NCBI GenBank assembly: GCA_947475095.1
Contig: CANJLG010000010.1
Span: forward strand, 29,204-93,203
From: Flavobacteriales bacterium
GTDB taxonomy: Bacteria; Bacteroidota; Bacteroidia; Flavobacteriales_D; Crocinitomicaceae
DNA: 64,000 nucleotides
Reading direction: 5' to 3'
Shown: piece by piece, positions 8,530-14,761 of the stretch
How the letters are laid out: every line of letters begins with the position of its first letter
Numbering within the stretch: the first letter of the stretch is position 1
Translations under genes and position numbers: made by a program
Notes under the pieces: model-generated
Database searches by the model: none
The model's input: the letters and a program-made list of their open reading frames with translations, nothing else
What the model was told of the DNA's origin: nothing

Positions 8530-8576
8530 GCGAGAGCGATGATTTCTCACTCTCTTTTTACTTCGAACTCGTTCTC
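8530..8576 (+). repeat. partial repeat, copy D (hairpin 3' half)
   Basis: A further copy of loop plus 3' arm, again without the 5' arm, ending in ACTTCGAACTCGTTCTC. It has the CTCACTCTC form of the arm seen in copy A rather than the CTTACTCTC form of copies B and C. Confidence 0.75.
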
Positions 8577-8643
8577 TTTCTCGTTCTTCTTATCAATCTG
8601 ACGGGCTTTTTTCATGTCTCTATTTCCGATTGTATTTCTTTTG

Positions 8644-9090
8644 TTATTTCTTCACTTTAAACGAGTCCAATGTATGAGATAAAGCTTCTAATTTATTGGA
8701 TAACTCTTCATTATCGATATTTATTTGATCCTTTATTTGATCACAAGAATCAAATGTATTATGAAGGATATCCATTTGACGGTCATATTCATCATCTTTA
8801 ATTTTTTGAATAGAATCTAGGTTTTGTTTTATTTTAACATCTAATGCTTTTCTAAATGTTGATTTATAAAATTCATATAAAGTTTCACAATCTATATTTT
8901 CATCATTCCACATTTTACAATATTTATCAGCTTCTTGTTTTAAACCATATATTCCAGCTTCGCTTAATTCTCGCAATGTAGAATAAAAAAAATCATCTTT
9001 GCATTTATTTCGTGGTTTCGGTTTGCTTGAACAGTTTACAAAACATAAAGCAATTAACACAAAATAAAAAATTGTTTTTATTGATTTCAT
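8644..9090 (-). CDS. small predicted lipoprotein, function unknown
   Basis: The 148-residue product begins with a lipoprotein signal peptide (residues 1-20; Cys20 in CFVNCS). The mature part is strongly charged and predicted helical, with Lys/Asp/Glu-rich stretches such as SIQKIKDDEYDRQMDIL and a heptad-like C-terminus (EELSNKLEALSHTLDSF), so a coiled coil is likely. Four further Cys residues lie in the first two thirds. No family is recognised. The gene sits between repeat copies D and E and could be cargo of whatever created them. No promoter was identified. Confidence 0.6.
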   Translation of the reverse strand: MKSIKTIFYFVLIALCFVNCSSKPKPRNKCKDDFFYSTLRELSEAGIYGLKQEADKYCKMWNDENIDCETLYEFYKSTFRKALDVKIKQNLDSIQKIKDDEYDRQMDILHNTFDSCDQIKDQINIDNEELSNKLEALSHTLDSFKVKK

Positions 9091-9329
9091 ATTTTAATTT
9101 TATCAAATTTAGTTTAAATTGATAGATCATAAAAAAAACATAATTTAAGGGTAGGTTTATATAGTAATAAATTTCCTTCTAAACGGCAACATCATATAAC
9201 TCAATTGGACAATAATTGATCAGTCATTAGGACTGTTTTCAGATTTGATTTTCTCATTCTGATGGGATTCTTCTTTTTCAGAGCGAGAATTGAAAATTGA
9301 GAATGATGAGGCCAGAATAAAAAACCATT

Positions 9330-9498
9330 AACTGCGAAGCAGTTTGGGTTTCATGCTTGGACTGAGCCAAAGACAGGGTTCATGAAATACTCCCAGAGGG
9401 ATCACAAAAAGAGAGTGAGACCACTCATCAGGAGCACCGAAGGTAAACAGAGCGAGAGCGATGATTTCTTTCTCTCTTTTTACTTCATACTCGTTCTG
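9330..9498 (+). repeat. structured repeat unit, copy E
   Basis: Opens with a 6-bp hairpin with a GAA loop (9330-9344, AACTGC/GCAGTT), a different sequence from the copy B hairpin but the same shape at the same place. The 36-base direct repeat follows (9353-9388), then the tRNA-Lys 3'-end copy from 9391 and the hairpin 5' arm. That arm is interrupted after GAGAGTGAGA by about 25 bases (9421-9445) that occur inverted at 8485-8511. The loop and a diverged 3' arm follow. Confidence 0.78.
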
Positions 9499-9523
9499 TT
9501 CCACATTCTAACATAAACACCAA

Positions 9524-9553
9524 AAAAAAAGCGAGTCTCTCCTCGCTTTTTTT
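9524..9553 (-). terminator. terminator of the 9612-9998 gene
   Basis: A perfect stem AAAAAAAGCGAG (9524-9535) with CTCGCTTTTTTT (9542-9553) around a 6-base loop lies 59 bases past the stop of the minus-strand gene. A- and T-runs on both sides make it able to work in either direction. Confidence 0.8.
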
Positions 9554-9611
9554 GATGCATTCAAGTTTGTTTTTGTTCTTATTAAGGCATATGTTTTTTA
9601 GTGTTACAACA

Positions 9612-9998
9612 CTAATCACCAAGCGGCTCAAAAACATACGTAGCAGGCGCTAAATCACAAAAATGACCTTCATAAGTAGTTGATTTGACAACAATCTTTG
9701 TAGGCATCTGTTCTTCATTTAAAGGATTTGCATAAATGATTATGACATTTTTATTATCTCCATCATCGTTAAAATAATAATAAAAATTTCCGTCTTTATT
9801 TTTTGTGCAGATAAATTCAAAATCATCACAAGCAAAACTTTCAGTAGATTCTCTTGTCATATAAATAGTTAAGGTATTTTCAAGCACCTCACCAATTTCA
9901 AAATAGGGATTTGAATAATCTTCGTTTAAATAATGCTGCCCGAAACTTACAGAAGTAAAAAGAAATAAAAATGATAAAAGTGAGATTAATTTTTTCAT
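9612..9998 (-). CDS. small secreted protein, function unknown
   Basis: The 128-residue product has a strong signal peptide (residues 1-20, ending FTSVSFG before QHYLNED). The mature domain of about 108 residues looks all-beta, with short strands such as NTLTIYMTRES, GNFYYYFND, NVIIIYAN and PTKIVVKSTTYEGHF. Three Cys residues are visible, two of them close together near the middle (CDDFEFIC). I do not recognise a family. The gene stands alone, flanked by repeats upstream and downstream, and has its own terminator. Confidence 0.6.
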   Translation of the reverse strand: MKKLISLLSFLFLFTSVSFGQHYLNEDYSNPYFEIGEVLENTLTIYMTRESTESFACDDFEFICTKNKDGNFYYYFNDDGDNKNVIIIYANPLNEEQMPTKIVVKSTTYEGHFCDLAPATYVFEPLGD

Positions 9999-10019
9999 AG
10001 TAATAAAGTATTAGATTGA

Positions 10020-10428
10020 GAATTAAAAAATTTAAAATAGTAATGTCTTAACTAAATTTCAGGACATGTAAAGTTATCAATTTTAGTTATTTCAAGCAGT
10101 AATTTACAATTTTTTAATATCCTATTAGAAAACTGAACACATGCCAACACGATTGACCGATAAAAATCGGACTATATTTTCTTTCTTCTTTTGTATTGAT
10201 ACAAAAGAACGAAAAATCAAGGATCGATAGAGCAACAAGCGGAATGAACTCATCGACCAAATCTATAATAATCTCAGAATTCATAAAGATTCTTACGCAA
10301 TTGATTTTTTTTTTTATCGGACACTACTATTTTCAATCATTAATTTTTGTTACCAAAATATCGCAAGTACCTAATAATCTTTGTAACTTTCCCTCGGGGA
10401 AAAATTAGTTAAACTAGATAAAACATTC
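10020..10428. other. AT-rich gap with a palindrome, no convincing gene
   Basis: This 409-base gap holds a perfect inverted repeat TTCTTTTGTAT/ATACAAAAGAA (10186-10196 and 10199-10209, 2-base spacer), followed by GAACGAAAAATCAAGGATCG. That layout resembles the repeats near 14.1 and 53.2 kb. A 70-codon reading frame at 10196-10408 starts inside the palindrome, has no usable signal peptide or family likeness, and is probably chance. Imperfect AATC/TCGG motifs near 10160 could be part of the same repeat. Confidence 0.55.
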
Positions 10429-11208
10429 ATGTTTCTATTTATAGATCGATATAAGTTGGGTATAGTAATCGCCTTTGGTGTTTACATTAGTTTCTTTGTT
10501 TACCTAGAAATGCAAACATATAGGCGTTATTTCCCTATTCCTTCCTACAGCGATAAGCAAGAATTTGAAGTTCAACCTGATGAATTATTAATTACACCAG
10601 AACAAGTTCAAATAGAACAAAACTATAATTCAGGTGATCTAAAAAATATTTCAAGAGATCAAAACGATACACGCGAGCGCTCTAATGAAAATTGGAAGGA
10701 AAATAATGCGACAAGTAATAGCAGTACTAATCAACAATCAATCGAAGACTACGAAAAAAGTTTATTCGAATCATCGGGAGGAGCATCGAAAAGAGAAACG
10801 ATTTTAAAAGAAATGGAGCAGCGAAAAAATGATCAAAAAAATGATCAAAAAAATCCTGTAGCCAAGAACGATGATAAGAACCAAAATAATGGTGGGAAAA
10901 CTGCTTATGCTGGAAATGTCATGGTCGATTGGTCCTTAGCACAACGAACTGCTCACTTAAATAATAATTGGTATGTTCGAAACCCAGGATATACCTGTGG
11001 TTACGGATCATCTGGAAAAGTAACAGTTCAAATTAAGGTAAATCAAAATGGCGATGTGATTCAAGCGGTCGTTTTATCTTCCTCTGGAGCAAATGCATGC
11101 ATGACACAACAAGCTTTAAAATATGCTAAATTATCCCGCTTTAATTATTCAAGCACAGCATCAACTAGCCAAGTTGGTACGATCACGTATACCTTTGTTT
11201 CTCAATAA
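10429..11208 (+). CDS. TonB-like energy-transducer protein
   Basis: The 259-residue product has one N-terminal membrane segment (about residues 10-28), then a long low-complexity periplasmic linker rich in Asn, Asp, Gln and Lys. The linker includes a perfect NDQKNDQKN duplication encoded by a short tandem DNA repeat near 10.83-10.86 kb. A C-terminal domain of about 90 residues has the TonB pattern: SSGKVTVQIKVNQNGDV, a pair of Cys, then a final strand ending TITYTFVSQ. TonB proteins couple inner-membrane proton motive force to outer-membrane receptors, and two such receptors are encoded in this window. No exbB/exbD genes adjoin it. A TolA-like role is possible. Confidence 0.72.
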   Translation: MFLFIDRYKLGIVIAFGVYISFFVYLEMQTYRRYFPIPSYSDKQEFEVQPDELLITPEQVQIEQNYNSGDLKNISRDQNDTRERSNENWKENNATSNSSTNQQSIEDYEKSLFESSGGASKRETILKEMEQRKNDQKNDQKNPVAKNDDKNQNNGGKTAYAGNVMVDWSLAQRTAHLNNNWYVRNPGYTCGYGSSGKVTVQIKVNQNGDVIQAVVLSSSGANACMTQQALKYAKLSRFNYSSTASTSQVGTITYTFVSQ

Positions 11209-11225
11209 AACCTTACTGCCCTTTC

Positions 11226-12542
11226 TTACGATACGATTTCGCCATATAAATCGAAATGATCAGCACTTGTAATTTGAATATCAGCAAAATCCCCTATTCG
11301 AATAAAATTTTCCGCTGTTTTCTTTACCAAAACTTCATTGTCTACTTCGGGAGAGTCAAATTCTGTTCGTCCAATGAAATAATCTCCCTCAACACGATCA
11401 AAAAGTACTGAGAATGTTTTCCCAACTTTAAGCTGATTCAATTCGTAACTAATACCTGCCTGCAATTCCATTATGGCATCTGCTCGTTCTTTTTTAACCT
11501 TAGCTGGAACATCATCCTCTAATAAGTATGCTGAGGTATTTTCTTCATGAGAATAGGTAAATATCCCTAAACGATCAAATTTACTGCGTTTAACCCACTC
11601 ATACATTTCTTGAAAATCAGCCTCCGTTTCACCTGGATATCCAGCAATCAGTGTTGTTCGTAATGCAATCCCGGGAACTTTAGCACGAATATCCGAAATC
11701 AATGCTTCCGTTTTCTCACGTGTAGTTCCCCTTTTCATCGATTGCAAGATACGTGTTGATCCGTGCTGCAAAGGCATGTCTAAATAATTACAAATATTCT
11801 TCTTTTCCCTCATTACGTCCAATACCTCCATCGGAAAACCACTTGGGAAAGCATAATGCAAGCGAATCCAAGCGATTCCTTCCACTTCAGACAATTGTGT
11901 TAACAAATCTGCTAATGCGCGCTTTTTGTACAAATCCAAACCATAATATGTTAAATCTTGTGCGATTAACATTAACTCCTTCACCCCTTTTGCTGCGAGT
12001 GATTTTGCTTGAAGTATCAAAGCTTCAATTGGAGTAGAAAGATGCTTGCCCCGCATAATTGGAATGGCGCAGAAAGAACAAGGGCGATCACAACCCTCCG
12101 CAATCTTAAAATAAGCATAATGAGAGGGTGTCGTTAATAAACGCTCGCCCACTAATTCGTGCTTGTAATCAGCTTTTAATGTTTTCAGTAACCTTGGTAA
12201 ATCACGTGTGCCAAAATAAGCATCAACCTCCGGAATTTCCTTTTCTAAATCATCTTTATATCGTTCCGAGAGACAGCCTGTTACGTAAACCTTATCGACT
12301 AAACCTTCCTTTTTTGCTTCTGCAAAACGGATTATGGTATCGATGGATTCCTGCTTAGCATTATCAATGAAGCCACAGGTGTTGATAATCACAACAGACG
12401 AATCGTCGCGCATCGATTCATGTTCAACATCAAAATTATTTGCTTTCAGTTGTGCCATTAGAACCTCTGAATCATAAAGATTCTTCGAACATCCTAGCGT
12501 AACAACATTAACTTTATTCTTCTTTAAGGTTTTTGTTTTCAT
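11226..12542 (-). CDS. rimO: ribosomal protein S12 methylthiotransferase
   Basis: The 438-residue radical-SAM enzyme adds a methylthio group to an aspartate of ribosomal protein S12. The N-terminal UPF0004 domain carries three cluster cysteines (VVTLGCSKN, INTCGFIDNA, VTGCLSER). The radical-SAM motif follows in GCDRPCSFCAIPIMRG, and a C-terminal TRAM domain ends the protein. LGCSKN and the AIPIMRG context point to RimO rather than MiaB. Length is normal. It runs convergent to the TonB-like gene, ending 17 bases past its stop. Confidence 0.95.
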   Translation of the reverse strand: MKTKTLKKNKVNVVTLGCSKNLYDSEVLMAQLKANNFDVEHESMRDDSSVVIINTCGFIDNAKQESIDTIIRFAEAKKEGLVDKVYVTGCLSERYKDDLEKEIPEVDAYFGTRDLPRLLKTLKADYKHELVGERLLTTPSHYAYFKIAEGCDRPCSFCAIPIMRGKHLSTPIEALILQAKSLAAKGVKELMLIAQDLTYYGLDLYKKRALADLLTQLSEVEGIAWIRLHYAFPSGFPMEVLDVMREKKNICNYLDMPLQHGSTRILQSMKRGTTREKTEALISDIRAKVPGIALRTTLIAGYPGETEADFQEMYEWVKRSKFDRLGIFTYSHEENTSAYLLEDDVPAKVKKERADAIMELQAGISYELNQLKVGKTFSVLFDRVEGDYFIGRTEFDSPEVDNEVLVKKTAENFIRIGDFADIQITSADHFDLYGEIVS

Positions 12543-12557
12543 GTATTAATCTTACTA

Positions 12558-12565
12558 CAAAGGTA
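12558..12565 (-). promoter_or_regulatory. -7 promoter element of rimO
   Basis: On the minus strand 12565 to 12558 read TACCTTTG, an exact TAnnTTTG match, 15 bases before the rimO ATG. The mRNA leader would be only about 10 bases. No -33 element was found at the usual distance. Confidence 0.4.
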
Positions 12566-12653
12566 AACCAACAAAATGAAAAGAATAGCTATTTTTAAAC
12601 AATTGAAATTATTTAGCGATTTTAAACTTAATGGTATTAATTTTATATTCTAA

Positions 12654-13109
12654 ATGAAAAATTCGATAATGAAATTTATTCTCATTTTAATTTGTAGTAG
12701 CCTTTTTGTAGCGTGTAAATGCCATAAAAAGATAGTAGAACAAAATAACATGAACAACGAAGAAGCACTTCTTATCGGCAAAGTAGAAATGCATAGTGAT
12801 TCATCCGATGTGATTAAGATAGAAGATGCGAAAATTGTTGGGAACAAGTTAGAAATCAAGGTAAGTTATGGTGGTGGTTGCGAAAATCATTCGTTTGAAT
12901 TAATCGGCAGTCCAAACATTTCGAAATCACTCCCCCCTATCCGATCGATTCAATTGATCCATCGTGCTAATAAAGATGCCTGTAAAGCCCTTATCATTAA
13001 AGAGATGGCTTTTGATATTTCTGCTTTTACTTATAAAAAAGAAAGCGGGGATGCTATTTACCTGCAATTAGATGGCTGGGATGCAAAACTACTTTACACT
13101 TACCCTTGA
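12654..13109 (+). CDS. predicted lipoprotein, function unknown
   Basis: The 151-residue product has a lipoprotein signal peptide with the lipobox LFVAC (Cys at about residue 21) followed by KCHKK. The globular part contains a block I have seen in other Bacteroidota hypothetical proteins: VSYGGGCENHSFELIG, then a DACKALIIKEMAFDIS segment, each with one Cys that might pair. A second ATG five codons in would also serve as start. The TlyA-like gene begins 3 bases after its stop, so the two are probably co-transcribed. No function can be assigned. Confidence 0.68.
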   Translation: MKNSIMKFILILICSSLFVACKCHKKIVEQNNMNNEEALLIGKVEMHSDSSDVIKIEDAKIVGNKLEIKVSYGGGCENHSFELIGSPNISKSLPPIRSIQLIHRANKDACKALIIKEMAFDISAFTYKKESGDAIYLQLDGWDAKLLYTYP

Positions 13110-13112
13110 TTG

Positions 13113-13850
13113 ATGGACATTAGGCTTGATAAATTATTAGTTGACCGAGATTTAGCTCAAAATAGGACGAAAGCTGAAGAAATAATCACAACATACGGGG
13201 TGCTCGTCAATGGTAAACTTTTCAATAAGATTGGAAAGAAATTCCCCATTGATGCCGAAATTAGATTGGTGATTTCTGATGATCGATGGTCTTCTATTCA
13301 CGCTCAAAAATTAATTGAAGCGCTCTCGAAATGGAAATTAAATATAAAAAATACTTCGTGGTTAGAAATAGCCATGGAGCCATGCGCAGCCTCTGAGGTA
13401 CTTCTTAGCGAAGGTGCAAAAAATAGCATTTGTCTAATCGAACATAATGTTTTAATAAAAGAACGATTTAAAGATCAAAAAAATCTTGTTCTCTTACAGA
13501 ATACTCCCTTGAGATCCTTATCGAATGAACTGATCCCTAAGCCATTAGATGGAATGATTATCGATACGCTAACTCCGCTAAATGAAGTTCTTCCATTTAT
13601 CACTCCTTTCCTTCGCCCTAAGGGAATTGCTATTCTGATTATTAAGCCCCAAATTGAATTAGATAAGTCGAAACTTAACAAAATAGGAACGATAGCACAA
13701 AGTAAATACTTTCCTTTTTTAAAGGAGCAGTGTATTGAACTTGCCTTGAGAAACCAGTTAGTTTTAACAGATTATAAGTTGTCGCCGCTGCTTGGCGAAA
13801 ATGGAAATAAAGAATTTATGGGCTTGTTCTTCAAAAAAGATAGTGCCTAA
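13113..13850 (+). CDS. TlyA-like S4/FtsJ-fold protein with degenerate SAM motif
   Basis: The 245-residue product has the TlyA architecture: an N-terminal S4 RNA-binding domain (about residues 1-60: RLDKLLVDRDLAQNRTKAEE, GVLVNGK) followed by a Rossmann-like methyltransferase domain. TlyA 2'-O-methylates rRNA. Here motif I, normally close to DxGxSTGGF, reads LEIAMEPCAASEVLL (about 82-96), so the glycine-rich SAM loop is gone. The tyrosine-serine-arginine box before it is also altered (SSIHAQKLIEALSKW). The late ILIIKPQIELDK motif is kept. An upstream in-frame TTG would add one Met. It may bind RNA without catalysis. The stop codon lies inside a hairpin. Confidence 0.8.
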   Translation: MDIRLDKLLVDRDLAQNRTKAEEIITTYGVLVNGKLFNKIGKKFPIDAEIRLVISDDRWSSIHAQKLIEALSKWKLNIKNTSWLEIAMEPCAASEVLLSEGAKNSICLIEHNVLIKERFKDQKNLVLLQNTPLRSLSNELIPKPLDGMIIDTLTPLNEVLPFITPFLRPKGIAILIIKPQIELDKSKLNKIGTIAQSKYFPFLKEQCIELALRNQLVLTDYKLSPLLGENGNKEFMGLFFKKDSA

Positions 13851-14040
13851 ATCTTAGGCACCGTGCATCTCGATCCGCCTAGGCGGACTCGATGCCCTTT
13901 AAGTGAATTGAACTAAGACTTTGGTACCGTGCCTCTCGACTCCGCTCGATGCCCATTAAGTGAATCGACCGACTTGTGCTGAGCCTGGACTCCCCAGAGC
14001 CTGTCGAAGGGCCGAAGTAAGTCGAGAGACACTTATATAG
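13844..14040. repeat. cluster of hairpins and tandem repeats
   Basis: The cluster begins with a TGCCTAA-ATC-TTAGGCA hairpin (13844-13860) that spans the preceding stop codon. Two tandem copies of a unit of about 50-60 bases follow (from 13857 and from 13922). Each starts near GG(C/T)ACCGTGC, holds a short palindrome around CTCGA, and ends ATTAAGTGAAT-like. The first copy contains the perfect palindrome CCGCCTAGGCGG (13875-13886). Next comes a GACTTGTGCTGAGCCTG...CCTGTCGAAG segment typical of intergenic repeats in this phylum. It is more GC-rich than its surroundings. No coding capacity is evident. Confidence 0.7.
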
Positions 14041-14084
14041 AAATCACCGAAAGGGTCAAGTCTTAGAATTGGAGAGAATGAACG

Positions 14085-14220
14085 CATGCCACTTTCGAGT
14101 TTTTTTGCTACTTTTTTTGCGGACCTTCGAGAGCCTCAGTCTCCTCAAAAAAAAGTAGGGTAAGTAGCAGCGAAGCTAAAAAAGTCAAGGCCGAATACTT
14201 TCGCCACGTCGTTCGCTAAT
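14085..14220. repeat. dispersed repeat with CTAC(T)n/AAGTAG arms
   Basis: Inverted arms CTACTTTTTTTG (14108-14119) and CAAAAAAAAGTAG (14146-14158) flank a 26-base centre. They are followed by AAAAAAGTCAAGGCCGAATA and TTCGCTAAT. The same order of elements (A/T-rich inverted arms, AAAAAGTCAAGGC, then CAAGGCCGAATA...GCTAAT) is found in the gap after ftsY near 53.2-53.46 kb, and a reduced form near 10.19 kb. Confidence 0.65.
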
Positions 14221-14326
14221 ATCAAACCCATTAAGGGTTATCAACTACAATACACATTAATCGATTTAAACAAAGATCATTAAGTCCGGTATCTCAAAAT
14301 AATATTAACCCTTAATCCGGGGATTA

Positions 14327-14358
14327 TTTGATAGAACTTGAACAATTAACTATTTTTG
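14327..14358 (+). promoter_or_regulatory. consensus promoter of the 14389 gene
   Basis: TTTG at 14327-14330, a 20-base spacer, then TATTTTTG at 14351-14358: a perfect TTTG-N20-TAnnTTTG promoter. The start of transcription should fall near 14364, giving a leader of about 25 bases. Confidence 0.7.
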
Positions 14359-14388
14359 CACACTTAATATCTTTCCATAAAGAAAAAT

Positions 14389-14754
14389 ATGACCATCGAT
14401 AAACTTTTTAATGCCATTACTGATATTGAATTTCAATACAAACGATTCATCAAAACAAAAGAATTTGAAGATGAATCCCTTATGCGTTTTGATATCATCT
14501 CGGCAGAAATTTGCCAGCAAATAATTAAAATGGCCTTAAATGATGCCATTACCGAAGAGGCAAAAAATTTAGGTAGGATTGAAATTAATTATCTACCACA
14601 AGTAGGTTTTGGAAGAAAGGTGTTGAATGCTCTTACCTTTGGTTACTCGACTAAAAAATACCTTCAAAAAGAACGGCTAAACTATTTGTATGGAGCTATT
14701 CATGCTCGCAATAGATTATTTCAACTGGTTGAATTGCATTTGAAAGAAGAGTAA
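14389..14754 (+). CDS. small cytoplasmic hypothetical protein
   Basis: The 121-residue product has no signal peptide or membrane segment. It is predicted mostly helical: a first part (FNAITDIEFQYKRFIKTKEF, then DIISAEICQQIIKMALNDAI), a central loop with glycines and aromatics (PQVGFGRKVLNALTFGY), and a C-terminal basic then acidic helix. No domain is recognised. It has one of the best promoters in the window, so it is likely expressed. It is convergent to the CotH gene with 7 bases between the stops and no obvious terminator. Confidence 0.65.
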   Translation: MTIDKLFNAITDIEFQYKRFIKTKEFEDESLMRFDIISAEICQQIIKMALNDAITEEAKNLGRIEINYLPQVGFGRKVLNALTFGYSTKKYLQKERLNYLYGAIHARNRLFQLVELHLKEE

Positions 14755-14761
14755 AAAAAAT

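Noticed and set aside
8159..9498. CRISPR array
   Set aside because: Repeat copies are of unequal length, irregularly spaced and partly degenerate, with no spacers of constant size and no cas genes.
10196..10408. Plus-strand reading frame of 70 codons before the TonB-like gene
   Set aside because: It begins with a non-ATG codon inside a perfect palindrome, has no family likeness, and the region fits a dispersed repeat better.
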